Shown here in pieces: positions 46,488 to 55,027 of a DNA stretch of 64,000 nucleotides. The DNA comes from Streptomyces huiliensis (GTDB taxonomy: Bacteria > Actinomycetota > Actinomycetes > Streptomycetales > Streptomycetaceae), in contig NZ_JAIQLH010000078.1 of the NCBI RefSeq assembly GCF_020037025.1, positions 1 through 64,000 of the forward strand. The letters are read 5' to 3'. Each line of letters starts with the position of its first letter. Position 1 is the first letter of the stretch. Made by a program: the position numbers and the translations under genes. The notes beneath the pieces are model-generated. The model searched no databases and was not told the DNA's origin. It saw only the letters and a list, made by a program, of their open reading frames with translations.

Positions 46488-47626
46488 CCCTCCCCCTCCG
46501 GCGGTGGCGGCCGGAGACGTGGCGGGGCTTCCGCCGGGACCTGCTCCTACTCCCGGTGGCGGCGGCCGAGACCGCGGCCATGTACCCCGTGACCGGCCCG
46601 ACGGAGACCTTCCTCTACGGCGTGACGGTGGCCGCCCTCTTCGTCCGGCGCCGCTTCCCCCTCCCCGTCCTGGTGACGGCCCTCCCGGTGACCTTCGCCG
46701 GACACCTGCTGATCGCGCCCATGGTGGCGATGTACCAGGCCGCGCGCTCCCTGGAGCGGCGGTGGGCCGTCTACGGCTGGTCCCTGGCGTTCTTCCTCGC
46801 CGCGCTCGGCCCCTGGTGGCCGTCGGTGCTCGGCACCTGGCAGACCCGGAACGACGCGCTGTTCGGCGTCCTGTCGTCCGCGCTGATGACGATCGGCCCG
46901 ACGGCGATGGGCCAGCTCAGCCGCGCCCGCCGCCAACTGGCGGACCACATCGAGGAGTTGTCCCGGGCCCACCGGCGGGAGGCGGAGCTGATCGCCGAAC
47001 GCGCGGTCGTCGCCGAACGGGCCCGGCTCGCCCGGGAGATGCACGACGTCGTCTCGTACCAGGTCAGTCTGATGACCGTGCAGGCCGGCGCCCTGGAACG
47101 GACGGCGGAGGAGCCGGCCGCCCGCGAGACCGCCTCGGTCATCCGCGGCCTGGGCGCCACCGCCCTCCGCGAACTCCGCGGCCTCCTCGGCGTCCTGCGC
47201 TCGACCCCCGGCGACACGGCCCTCCGCCCCCGCCTCACCGCCCTGCCTGACCTCGTCGCGGGCAGCGGCCTCGACGCCCGCCTGGACGCGGACCTCCCCG
47301 CCCTCGACGCCCTGAAGTGGCCGCCGGAGGTGGAGGAGACCGCGTACCGCACGGTCCAGGAGGCCCTCACCAACGCCCGCAAACACGCCCCGGGCGCATC
47401 CGTCACCGTCTCCCTGAACCTCCTCCGCGACACCGGCCGGACCGCCCTCGCCATAGAGATCGCCAACACCGCCACCCCGGCCGGCACGCAGACGACCCCC
47501 CTCCCCTCAGGCGGCCACGGCCTGACGGGCCTCCGCGAACGGGCCGAGCAGCTGGGCGGAGAGTTCACGGCGGGTCCGACGGATGGGGGCTTCCGGGTAC
47601 GGGCGGTCCTGCCCGCGACGAGGTGA
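46484..47626 (+). CDS. sensor histidine kinase (NarL-type partner)
   Basis: A 380-residue kinase starting at GTG 46484, overlapping the response regulator stop by GTGA. Four to six membrane helices (about 20-145), a linker helix, then the HisKA_3 dimerisation domain with phosphorylated His187 in LAREMHDVVSYQVSLM, and a HATPase (TVQEALTNARKHAPG N-box, GGHGLTGLRERAEQLGG G-box). No extracellular sensory domain is evident, so it probably senses a membrane signal. Conserved two-component pairs of this type control cell-envelope or antibiotic responses. Confidence 0.93.
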   Translation: MTLPLRRWRPETWRGFRRDLLLLPVAAAETAAMYPVTGPTETFLYGVTVAALFVRRRFPLPVLVTALPVTFAGHLLIAPMVAMYQAARSLERRWAVYGWSLAFFLAALGPWWPSVLGTWQTRNDALFGVLSSALMTIGPTAMGQLSRARRQLADHIEELSRAHRREAELIAERAVVAERARLAREMHDVVSYQVSLMTVQAGALERTAEEPAARETASVIRGLGATALRELRGLLGVLRSTPGDTALRPRLTALPDLVAGSGLDARLDADLPALDALKWPPEVEETAYRTVQEALTNARKHAPGASVTVSLNLLRDTGRTALAIEIANTATPAGTQTTPLPSGGHGLTGLRERAEQLGGEFTAGPTDGGFRVRAVLPATR

Positions 47627-47753
47627 CGGCCGGTCGCCCTCACACGTTCGGGTGTGCCCGTACGAAACCCGCGTGCTCGCCGCAGCCCAAGCCGACGATG
47701 GTGCCCACGTCGCCAACCCGGCAGACGACCGGAACCAGACGAGAGGGCCCGAC

Positions 47754-48314
47754 ATGGCACCGCGGCCGGAGCGCTTGGCGGCGACTGAGGAAATGCGGAT
47801 GTTCGAAGCGGTCGACGCGGCGTTCCCGGACGTGCATGCCGAGATGATCGACGGAGAGGTCTGCATCGAAACCGTCGCCACCAGCGCTCACGGCGAAATG
47901 GTGATCTTCATGGGGACCCAGTTGTCGACGAAGTGGTGTGCGATGACGAAGGTCGACACCGTTCATCCCGGATGGCGCGGGAGAACCTGCCTCCGCCCCG
48001 ATCTCTCGGTCGCCGACCCTTCCTACCGGGGCTCACGCCTGCAGAAGTTCCCGGCCGATGAGCTGCTCCTCGCCTGCGAGGTCGTCTCCGAGTCCAACCC
48101 CGAGAACGACACCCGCCGCAAGGACACCAAGTACGCCCAGGCGGGGACCCCCTACTACCTCATCGTCAACCCGATCGACGGTGAGTGCCTGCTGTACTCG
48201 CTGCCCGACGACGGGCGGTACCGGGCCAAGGTGGAGAGCAAGTTCGGCGACCCGGTGCCGATCGGTGCCCCTCTCGACGTGGAGCTCGACACCTCGGCTC
48301 TGTACACCTACTGA
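47754..48314 (+). CDS. Uma2-family (DUF820) putative endonuclease
   Basis: A 186-residue protein starting at ATG 47754 with GAGAGGG upstream. The PD-(D/E)XK core is visible: Glu in MIDGEVCIE, RPDLSVADPSY, and LACEVVSESN followed by KDTKYAQAGTPYYLIVNP. Family members are abundant in Streptomyces, often in multiple copies; a nuclease role is predicted only from the fold. It has no partner gene. Confidence 0.85.
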   Translation: MAPRPERLAATEEMRMFEAVDAAFPDVHAEMIDGEVCIETVATSAHGEMVIFMGTQLSTKWCAMTKVDTVHPGWRGRTCLRPDLSVADPSYRGSRLQKFPADELLLACEVVSESNPENDTRRKDTKYAQAGTPYYLIVNPIDGECLLYSLPDDGRYRAKVESKFGDPVPIGAPLDVELDTSALYTY

Positions 48315-48512
48315 GCCGACGTCCGACATGCCCGGTATCCCTGTGTTTACCGGCCTTTTCCAGCCACTCCGGTTCCGTTTCGTCACCGGTTTCATCCCAC
48401 CCTTGTCACAGAAGGGTCGCGGATTTCGGAGCTTGTAAAGATCTGGTTAGTCTGGCGTGCGCTCGTCAAAAGAACGGGCAAAGCAGGCTGACAACGGGGG
48501 AGTTCCGAACCA
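48315..48512 (+). promoter_or_regulatory. upstream region of the secreted Ser-rich protein
   Basis: An AT-richer patch around 48433-48480 (CTTGTAAAGATCTGGTTAG) is a possible promoter (TTGTAA and TTAGTCT) ahead of the GTG at 48513. No gene is seen. The spacing of the hexamers is not standard, so the exact promoter is uncertain. Confidence 0.3.
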
Positions 48513-49142
48513 GTGAAGTTTCGTCATGTCCGCGCCGCGGCCATCTTCGGCGTCTGCGTCGTCGCGCTGACCGGTGCCAGGGGCCATCACGGCGGCAGCT
48601 GCGGAGGCGGCGGTTCCAGCCACGGCAGCAGCTCGTCCAGCAGCAGTTCGTCCAGCGGCGGCAGCACGTCCACCTCGGGCGGCGACTCGTCGTCGGGCGG
48701 CACGTTCGGCGGCTCCACGTCGAGCGGGTCCGACTCCACGTCGGGCGGGTTCAGCACCGGCTCGACGTCCAGCGGGACGACGACCTCCGGCGACTCGACG
48801 AGCGGCGGCTCGTCGGTCCTGGGCTCGTCCGGCCGCAGCCGGGGCAGCTCGAACGACGCCATGCGCGACATCAAGATCAACAGCTGCACCTACAGCAGCG
48901 CGCGGGGCATCACCGCCAACATCTCCGCCACCAACAGCAGCTCGTCGCAGACCAACGACTACTCGCTCACGGTGAAGTTCACGACCCCGGAGGGCGACAC
49001 CCGCACCCGCTACACCTCGATCTATTCCGTCGCCCCGAACAGCAACCGCATGACCGACATCTCCACGGTCTACGTCGCCAAGCCGGGCGCCACGGGCACC
49101 TTCCGCTGCTCGGTGACCAACGTCTCCCGCACCTCCCGCTGA
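48513..49142 (+). CDS. secreted Ser/Gly-rich protein with C-terminal beta domain
   Basis: A 209-residue protein starting at GTG 48513 (KFRHVRAAAIFGVCVVALTG). Signal peptide about 1-23. Residues 24-110 are a low-complexity linker of Ser, Gly and Thr, including ten consecutive serines. A compact C-terminal domain of about 95 residues begins at MRDIKINSCTYSSARGIT and has two Cys and alternating strands; it resembles small secreted domains of unknown function in Streptomyces. Probably surface-exposed, linked to the wall by a flexible spacer. No sortase motif or lipobox. The role is unknown. Confidence 0.75.
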   Translation: MKFRHVRAAAIFGVCVVALTGARGHHGGSCGGGGSSHGSSSSSSSSSSGGSTSTSGGDSSSGGTFGGSTSSGSDSTSGGFSTGSTSSGTTTSGDSTSGGSSVLGSSGRSRGSSNDAMRDIKINSCTYSSARGITANISATNSSSSQTNDYSLTVKFTTPEGDTRTRYTSIYSVAPNSNRMTDISTVYVAKPGATGTFRCSVTNVSRTSR

Positions 49143-49254
49143 CGCCGCGCTCGGCGCGGGTGAGGGGCCGCCGGGCGGTGCCCCTCACCCGCAGGAGCCG
49201 CCCCTCCGGCAGGAGCGTCCGACGGGTCGTCCGGAGGCGGCGCGGGCCGCTCGG

Positions 49255-49752
49255 TCACGTCGCCCGGGATACGGCCTGTTCCAGGAGCCGGTGCATGACC
49301 TGGGGGTGGCGGCTCTCGGCCGGGGCCCACAGGGCACGCGCCGCGTCGTCGTCCAGTTGGATGAAGCAGGCCAGCAGCAGCGTCCGCTCGTGGCGTCGGA
49401 AGAGCAGCTCGGCACGGAGTCCGAGGGTGGGGTCGGCGGCGAGGAGGACAGTGTCCAGGGTGTTGCGGCACACCCGCCAGCCGAGCAGACATCCGTCGGA
49501 CCCGGCCGGAGCGAGGGCGAGGCCGAGCGACGTCCATCCCCGGGTGAGCGCCTGCCGCGTGTCGGCGTCCGCGTCCTCCAGGACGGCTCGCGCCCATCGC
49601 TCCGCGGTGCGGTCCGGCGCCGGGTCGGGATCGGCGAGCACGGCGTTCTCGTAGTCGATCCGAGGCAACGTGCTGAGCGCGTGCGCGGCGGGAGGCACCG
49701 GTGCGTGGCGCACTCGGCCGGAAGACTGCGGACGGGAAGCGGGGTCAACCAT
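49255..49752 (-). CDS. hypothetical protein (DUF2867-like), ABM-linked
   Basis: A 165-residue protein; ATG 49752 is chosen for GGAG eight bases upstream (an in-frame GTG lies at 49758). The start RHAPVPPAAHALSTLPRIDY-ENAVLAD is followed by WARAVLEDADADTRQALTRG, a strand-rich core (GSDGCLLGWRVC, ELLFRRHERTLLLACFIQLDD) and a helical end HPQVMHRLLEQAV. This pattern is like DUF2867 / SRPBCC-like small proteins. It lies 45 bases downstream of the ABM monooxygenase and is probably its operon partner. Confidence 0.55.
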   Translation of the reverse strand: MVDPASRPQSSGRVRHAPVPPAAHALSTLPRIDYENAVLADPDPAPDRTAERWARAVLEDADADTRQALTRGWTSLGLALAPAGSDGCLLGWRVCRNTLDTVLLAADPTLGLRAELLFRRHERTLLLACFIQLDDDAARALWAPAESRHPQVMHRLLEQAVSRAT

Positions 49753-49797
49753 CGTCACTCCTCATGAGTGGCATCGAACCGTCGGTCAGGACTGCGC

Positions 49798-50085
49798 TCA
49801 GCGTGAGACGAGGAAGTGGACCTCGCGGGGCCTGACTTCCAGTTCGCTGATGCCGTCCGGCGTCGCACCCATCGCGCGGCCGACTTCGGACGCCGCCAGG
49901 AAGGCCGCCTCGGACTCGTACGCGCCGGTGGTGACGACGGCGCCGCCGTCCGGGGTGACCCAGACGCCGACGGACAGGAACCCGGGCTGACGGCGCGCCG
50001 CGTCGGCGACCTGGTGGGCCTCGCGGACGAACTCGTCGACGTGTTCGGGGGCGGGGTAGTGGAAGGCGACGAAACCGAAGGACAT
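49798..50085 (-). CDS. antibiotic biosynthesis monooxygenase-like (ABM) protein
   Basis: A 95-residue ferredoxin-like alpha+beta protein starting at ATG 50085 (MSFGFVAFHYPAPEHVDEFV). The pattern REAHQVADAARRQPGFLSVGVW then VVTTGAYESEAAFLAASE is that of ABM domains (cofactor-free monooxygenase or heme-degrading dimers). It is divergent from the TetR regulator at 50186 and separated by two copies of an 18-bp operator. Reaction unknown; quinone or heme-like substrates are possible. Confidence 0.75.
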   Translation of the reverse strand: MSFGFVAFHYPAPEHVDEFVREAHQVADAARRQPGFLSVGVWVTPDGGAVVTTGAYESEAAFLAASEVGRAMGATPDGISELEVRPREVHFLVSR

Positions 50086-50107
50086 GGGGGTATCCCTTCC
50101 CGCTGGT

Positions 50108-50158
50108 TATACGATGCCGTACAACGGCAGCCTAGGGCGATATACGGATCCGTACAAC
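50108..50158. promoter_or_regulatory. two 18-bp operators between ABM and TetR genes
   Basis: TATACGATGCCGTACAAC (50108-50125) and TATACGGATCCGTACAAC (50141-50158) lie 33 bp apart, three helical turns, on the same face of the DNA. The second contains the perfect palindrome TACGGATCCGTA. Likely TetR binding sites repressing both divergent genes. Confidence 0.7.
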
Positions 50159-50185
50159 CAGCCGGACAGAGTGAGGTGGCCACCC

Positions 50186-50758
50186 ATGGGCGCATTGCGC
50201 ACACCGCGGGAGAAGTGGGTCGAGGCGGGGCTGGAGGCCCTGGCCTCAGGCGGGGTGGACTCCGTGCGGGTCGAGGCGCTCGCCAAGGCGATAGGAGTGA
50301 CCAAGGGCGGCTTCTACGGGTACTTCGCCGACCGCCAGGCACTGCTGACGGCGATGCTCGACGCCTGGGAGCGCGAGAGCGTCGACGACGTCATCGCCCG
50401 GGTCGAGCGCGAGGGCGGCGACGCGCGGGACCAGGTCCGCCTGGCCGGGCAGCTCACCTTCTCCAGCGACCGCCTGTTCCCCATCGACCTCGCCATCCGC
50501 GAGTGGGCCCGCCGCGACCACACCGTCGCCGAGCGCCTGCGCCGCGTGGACAACAAGCGCATCCAACTGGTGCGCGACGCGCTCGGCGCCTCCTGCACCG
50601 ACCCCGACGAGGTCGAGGCCCGCGCCCTGCTCGCCTTCTGCGCGGCCATCGGCAGCCACTTCCTCGCCGCGGACCATCCCGGCACCACCCGCGCCGCGGT
50701 CATCGACCGGGCGGCCGACATCATCCTCGGCGCCCGCCGGCACAATCCCGCCGGGTGA
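50186..50758 (+). CDS. TetR-family repressor
   Basis: A 190-residue protein starting at ATG 50186 with GAGGTGG upstream. DNA-binding domain about residues 5-50 (LEALASGGVDSVRVEALAKA then GVTKGGFYGYFADRQALL); the C-terminal part is a helical ligand domain. Divergent from the ABM monooxygenase-like gene, with paired operators in between; it presumably derepresses them on binding a small aromatic or oxidised ligand. The downstream neighbour mnmA is convergent. Confidence 0.9.
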   Translation: MGALRTPREKWVEAGLEALASGGVDSVRVEALAKAIGVTKGGFYGYFADRQALLTAMLDAWERESVDDVIARVEREGGDARDQVRLAGQLTFSSDRLFPIDLAIREWARRDHTVAERLRRVDNKRIQLVRDALGASCTDPDEVEARALLAFCAAIGSHFLAADHPGTTRAAVIDRAADIILGARRHNPAG

Positions 50759-50856
50759 CACTCCCCCGCCCCCTGGGCATGGCCGCGTGAACCACCGTTC
50801 GCCGGCGGCGACTTGGCCGCCGGCGCCGGACACGCGCCCTGGATCAGGGAGCTCCG

Positions 50857-51999
50857 TCAGGCCGCGACGGCGCGTTCCGTCGTGGCGATGGTCGCCGAGC
50901 CGACGACGCGGGTGCCGTCGTAGAGGACGATCGCCTGGCCGGGGGCGACGCCTCGGACGGGGGTGGTGAAGGTGACGTGGAGGGCGTCGTCCACGAGTTC
51001 GGCCGTGACCGGGGTCTCGCTGCCGTGGGCGCGGAGCTGGGCGGTGTAGCGGGCGGGGCCCGTGGGGGCGGTGCCGCACCAGCGGGGGCGGATGGCCGTG
51101 AGGGCGGTGACGTCCAGGGCCTCGGCGGGGCCGACCGTCACCGTGTTGTTCACGGGGGAGATGTCGAGGACGTAGCGCGGCTTGCCGTCCGGGGCCGGGT
51201 GGCCGAGGCGGAGGCCCTTGCGCTGGCCGATGGTGAAGCCGTAGGCGCCCTCGTGGGTGCCGACCTTGGCGCCGGTCTCGTCGACGATGTCGCCCTCGGC
51301 GGTGCCGAGGCGCTTGGCCAGGAAGCCGCGGGTGTCGCCGTCGGCGATGAAGCAGATGTCGTGGCTGTCCGGCTTCTTGGCGACGGCCAGGCCGCGGCGC
51401 TCGGCCTCGGCGCGGATCTCGTCCTTGGTCGTGAGGGTGTCGCCCAGGGGGAACATCGCGTGCGCGAGCTGGCGCTCGTCCAGGACGCCGAGGACGTACG
51501 ACTGGTCCTTGGCCATGTCGCTGGCGCGGTGCAGCTCGCGGGTGCCGTCCTCGTTCAGCACGACCGTCGCGTAGTGGCCGGTGCAGACCGCGTCGAAGCC
51601 CAGGGCGAGCGCCTTGTCCAGCAGCGCCGCGAACTTGATCTTCTCGTTGCAGCGCAGGCAGGGGTTGGGGGTGCGGCCGGCCTCGTACTCGGCGACGAAG
51701 TCCTCGACGACGTCCTCGCGGAAGCGCTCGGCCAGGTCCCAGCAGTAGAAGGGGATGCCGATCACGTCGGCGGCGCGGCGGGCGTCCCGGGAGTCCTCGA
51801 TCGTGCAGCAGCCACGGGCGCCGGTGCGGAAGGACTGGGGGTTCGCCGACAGGGCCAGGTGCACGCCGGTCACGTCGTGGCCCGCTTCGACGGCGCGGGC
51901 CGCCGCGACGGCGGAGTCGACGCCGCCGGACATGGCGGCGAGCACGCGGAGCCCCTTGCGGGGGGCCTGGGGGTCGGGTGCACCTGGGAAGTCATTCAT
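50857..51999 (-). CDS. mnmA: tRNA-specific 2-thiouridylase
   Basis: A 380-residue enzyme starting at ATG 51999. The PP-loop [12 protein letters not shown] adenylates tRNA U34 of Lys, Glu and Gln tRNAs. The catalytic Cys pair lies in [15 protein letters not shown] and [11 protein letters not shown]. The C-terminal beta-barrel ([15 protein letters not shown] and onward) completes the fold. The cysteine desulfurase just upstream (start of its stop codon 67 bases away) probably delivers the sulfur; the two genes form a common Streptomyces pair. Confidence 0.96.
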   Translation of the reverse strand: MNDFPGAPDPQAPRKGLRVLAAMSGGVDSAVAAARAVEAGHDVTGVHLALSANPQSFRTGARGCCTIEDSRDARRAADVIGIPFYCWDLAERFREDVVEDFVAEYEAGRTPNPCLRCNEKIKFAALLDKALALGFDAVCTGHYATVVLNEDGTRELHRASDMAKDQSYVLGVLDERQLAHAMFPLGDTLTTKDEIRAEAERRGLAVAKKPDSHDICFIADGDTRGFLAKRLGTAEGDIVDETGAKVGTHEGAYGFTIGQRKGLRLGHPAPDGKPRYVLDISPVNNTVTVGPAEALDVTALTAIRPRWCGTAPTGPARYTAQLRAHGSETPVTAELVDDALHVTFTTPVRGVAPGQAIVLYDGTRVVGSATIATTERAVAA

Positions 52000-52066
52000 A
52001 GCCTCTCCAGGGTACGGGAGGCGCGATCTCGTCCCCTCCCCCGTTTCTCGGGGGCTCCGGCGGCCG

Positions 52067-53236
52067 TCAGCTCAGGCCCGCGCTCCTCGCGCGCTTCACC
52101 ACCGGGCCGATCGCCTCCACGACCGCCGCGACGTCCGCCTCCGTCGACGTGTGGCCGAGCGAGAAGCGGAGGGTGCCGCGGGCCAGCTCGGGGTCCGTGC
52201 CGGTGGCGAGGACGACGTGGCTGGGCTGGGCGACGCCGGCGGTGCAGGCCGAGCCGGTGGAGCACTCGATGCCCTGGGCGTCCAGCAGCAGCAGGAGCGA
52301 GTCGCCCTCGCAACCGGGGAACGAGAAGTGGGCGTTGGCGGGGAGGCGGCCCGCCGGGTCCGGGTCGCCGCCGAGGACCGCGTCGGGGACCGCGTCCAGG
52401 ACGCCGGCGACCAGGCGGTCGCGCAGGGCGCCGATCTCCCTCGCGAACCCCTCGCGGCGTTCCGCGGCCAGCGTGCCCGCGACCGCGAACGCGGCGATCG
52501 CCGGGACGTCCAGGGTGCCGGAGCGCACGTGCCGCTCCTGGCCGCCGCCGTGCAGCAGCGGGACGGGCGTGTGGCTGCGGCCCAGCAGCAGCGCGCCGAT
52601 GCCGTACGGGCCGCCGATCTTGTGGCCGCTGACGGTCATCGCGGCCAGGCCGGAGGCGGCGAAGTCGACGTCCAGCTGGCCTGCCGCCTGGACGGCGTCG
52701 GCGTGCATCGGGATGCCGAACTCGGCCGCCACGGCGGCGAGTTCGGCGACCGGCTGGATCGTGCCGATCTCGTTGTTGGCCCACATGACGGTGATCAGCG
52801 CCACGTCGCCGGGGTCGCGGGCTATCGCCTCGCGGAGGGCGTCGGGGTGCACCCGGCCGTGCGCGTCGACCGGCAGGTACTCGACGGTGGCGCCCTCGTG
52901 GGCGGCCAGCCAGTCGACGGCGTCGAGGACGGCGTGGTGCTCCACCGGGCTGGCGAGGACGCGGGTCCGCGCCGGGTCGGCGGCGCGGCGGGACCAGTAC
53001 AGGCCCTTCACGGCGAGGTTGTCCGCCTCCGTGCCGCCCGCCGTGAAGACGACCTCGCTGGGGCGGGCGCCGAGTGCGGCGGCGAGGGTCTCGCGGGCCT
53101 CCTCGACGGTGCGGCGCGCTCGGCGCCCTGCGGCGTGCAGCGACGAGGCGTTTCCGGTGGTGGCGAGGTGGGCGGTCAGCGCCGCCGCCGCTTCCGGGAG
53201 CATCGGGGTGGTGGCTGCGTGGTCGAGGTAAGCCAT
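52067..53236 (-). CDS. cysteine desulfurase (IscS/NifS type)
   Basis: A 389-residue PLP enzyme starting at ATG 53236 ([19 protein letters not shown]). The PLP lysine is in [15 protein letters not shown]; the catalytic Cys loop is [19 protein letters not shown], the long loop of group I (IscS-like) enzymes. It takes sulfur from cysteine and passes it as persulfide, here presumably to MnmA just downstream. No isc or suf genes are in the window, so this copy may be dedicated to tRNA thiolation. Confidence 0.94.
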   Translation of the reverse strand: MAYLDHAATTPMLPEAAAALTAHLATTGNASSLHAAGRRARRTVEEARETLAAALGARPSEVVFTAGGTEADNLAVKGLYWSRRAADPARTRVLASPVEHHAVLDAVDWLAAHEGATVEYLPVDAHGRVHPDALREAIARDPGDVALITVMWANNEIGTIQPVAELAAVAAEFGIPMHADAVQAAGQLDVDFAASGLAAMTVSGHKIGGPYGIGALLLGRSHTPVPLLHGGGQERHVRSGTLDVPAIAAFAVAGTLAAERREGFAREIGALRDRLVAGVLDAVPDAVLGGDPDPAGRLPANAHFSFPGCEGDSLLLLLDAQGIECSTGSACTAGVAQPSHVVLATGTDPELARGTLRFSLGHTSTEADVAAVVEAIGPVVKRARSAGLS

Positions 53237-53300
53237 GGTGGGTCGATTCTACGAGCCGGTGGGGTGCGGCGTACCCGGCGGTGCGGCCCCGTTGGGTGGG

Positions 53301-53401
53301 GGTGTGCCCCGGTCCCGCCCCTTCGCCGTTTCCTGGGGCTACCGCCCCAGACCCCGAAACCGCGCTCCGCGCGGTTGTCCTCAAACGCCGGACGGGCTGG
53401 A
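53301..53401. repeat. dispersed intergenic repeat, copy D
   Basis: Same order as copy A: GC-rich block, CTGGGGC..GCCCCAG hairpin, inner hairpin (here AACCGCG / CGCGGTT), GTCCTCAAACGCCGGACGGG. Unlike copies A and B it lies between divergent 5' ends (cysteine desulfurase and the gene at 53524), where a terminator is not needed. Confidence 0.75.
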
Positions 53402-53523
53402 TTCGGCCGCCGGAGCTTGCATATTGACCGAAAAGCACACGGCGGGATGCGCCCTTCAGAGGCAGGCTCGCCTGGGGTATCCGCCCCGGACCACCACTCG
53501 CACTGCACCGAGGAGAGCCGCCC

Positions 53524-54108
53524 GTGCCCGACACCGAAAACGTTCCCGACCCTCGCCCGCACCTGCGCCGGGCCGTCGCGCAGCTGGCCGCCGTCGCCGC
53601 CGAGGTGCGGCCGGAACGGCTGACCGATCCGACCCCGTGCGCCGAGTACGACGTCAAGGGGCTGCTGGGGCACGTCGTCGGCGCCGCCCACGCGCTGGCG
53701 GCCCTCGCCACCGCCGGCGGGTTCCGGCCGAGCGGCCCGCTCCCCACCCCGCAGGTGGCGGACGACGGCTGGCCCGCCGCCGTCGCGGAGGCGGGCGACC
53801 GGCTCGCCGCCGCCTGGGACGACGAGTCCCTGCTGACCTCCATGTACGACGTGCCGTGGGGGAAGTCGCCCGGCCACGGCGTGGTCAGCTTCCTGGTGCT
53901 GGAGATGGTCGTCCACACCTGGGACCTCAACGAGGCGCTCGGCCGGCCCGCCACCCTCGACCCGGAGCTGTCCGAGTTCGCCCTCAAGGGGGCCGAGGCG
54001 CTGCCGCCCGAGGGCAAGGAGGGGGCCTTCGGCGCCGCCCGGCCGGCTCCCGAGGGAGCCGACGTCCACACCCGGCTGGCGGCCCGCACCGGCCGGCCGC
54101 TGGACTGA
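53524..54108 (+). CDS. TIGR03086-type DinB-like metal-binding protein
   Basis: A 194-residue protein starting at GTG 53524 (PDTENVPDPRPHLRRAVAQL). The four-helix DinB/mycothiol-dependent isomerase-like fold is suggested by DPTPCAEYDVKGLLGHVVGAAH (first His) and MVVHTWDLNEALGRP (second His), with LTSMYDVPWGKSPGHG between. TIGR03086 proteins are numerous in actinomycetes; mycothiol dependence is expected but the reaction is unknown. It is separated from the divergent cysteine desulfurase by repeat copy D. Confidence 0.8.
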   Translation: MPDTENVPDPRPHLRRAVAQLAAVAAEVRPERLTDPTPCAEYDVKGLLGHVVGAAHALAALATAGGFRPSGPLPTPQVADDGWPAAVAEAGDRLAAAWDDESLLTSMYDVPWGKSPGHGVVSFLVLEMVVHTWDLNEALGRPATLDPELSEFALKGAEALPPEGKEGAFGAARPAPEGADVHTRLAARTGRPLD

Positions 54109-54140
54109 TCCGGCGGGGGCCCGCGCGCCTCGGCCCGGCA

Positions 54141-55004
54141 TCAGCCCAGCAGTCGCGCCAGCTGGCGCGACTGCGCCACCAGCCGGTCCGCGCTGTCCCA
54201 GATCTCCGCGTCCTCCTCCAGGAAGCCGCCCGCGAGGTTGCGGGTGACGACCGAGATCCGGAGGGGGCCCGGGGCGGGACGGCGGCGGACGTGGACGGTG
54301 AGTTCGACCGTCGGGACCCAGCCGATGATCCCCAGGTCGAAGGTGGTGGGCGGAAGCGCGTCGGCGGCCAGGAGGAGCGAGAACAGGTCCGGGTCGCGGC
54401 CGTCCGCGAAGTCGAACCAGCCGCGCATCTCGCCCCGGCCGGCCGGCCCGCCGGTCGCCCAGCCTGCGGTGGCGGGGTCGAGCCGCAGGTCCAGGCGGGC
54501 GACGATCTCGGCGGCGCCGAAGCCCTCGCCGCCGCCGGCGAAGCAGTGCTCGCGCGGCGGCAGCGCCGGCGGCTTGGCGGTGGTGCGCACGTCGTCGGAG
54601 AGCGCGTCCAGGTCGCCGTAGGTGGCGAGCACCCGCAGCCGCTCGACCTCGGTGCCGTCGTCGGCCGTCTGGAACAGGCTCGCCTGGCCGGTGGAGAGCG
54701 ACCGGCGGGTGTGCGCCAGGCCGCTGCGGACGACCGCCGGGCCCGGCCGGGTGGCGCTCAGGTAGTGGGCGGTGAGGGTGAACGGGTCGGGGTGCGGCAG
54801 GGTGTCCGCGAGGGCGCGGGCCGTGATGGCGAGGAGGTAGCCGCCGTTGGCCGCGCCGAAGAGCGTCCAGCCCTCGTGGATGTGGGTGTCGTGTTCGGCG
54901 GTCCCGCCCGCCGGAACGCCCGGAACGCCAGGGCCCCCGGGCGCGCGCGACGCGATCGCGGTGTCCCGGTCGAACTCGCTGTTGCCGATGCTTGCCAGTG
55001 CCAT
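54141..55004 (-). CDS. acyl-CoA thioesterase family protein (double hotdog)
   Basis: A 287-residue protein starting at ATG 55004 (MALASIGNSEFDRDTAIASR). Two hotdog-fold halves: GWTLFGAANGGYLLAITARA with HYLSATRPGPAVVRSG, and WVPTVELTVHVRRRPAPG with RNLAGGFLEEDAEIWDSADR. The pattern fits the TesB-like thioesterase group of actinobacteria (acyl-CoA thioesterase domain/TesB-like). Substrate chain length unknown. On the same strand as, and upstream of, nothing obviously linked; the TRIC gene ends 23 bases upstream. Confidence 0.8.
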   Translation of the reverse strand: MALASIGNSEFDRDTAIASRAPGGPGVPGVPAGGTAEHDTHIHEGWTLFGAANGGYLLAITARALADTLPHPDPFTLTAHYLSATRPGPAVVRSGLAHTRRSLSTGQASLFQTADDGTEVERLRVLATYGDLDALSDDVRTTAKPPALPPREHCFAGGGEGFGAAEIVARLDLRLDPATAGWATGGPAGRGEMRGWFDFADGRDPDLFSLLLAADALPPTTFDLGIIGWVPTVELTVHVRRRPAPGPLRISVVTRNLAGGFLEEDAEIWDSADRLVAQSRQLARLLG

Positions 55005-55027
55005 GGCGGCACCGTACCTCCGGTAGG

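Noticed and set aside
45832..47626. Two-component pair as the vancomycin resistance type
   Set aside because: The kinase is HisKA_3/NarL type without the extracellular loop and the regulator is LuxR type, not OmpR type; no van genes nearby.
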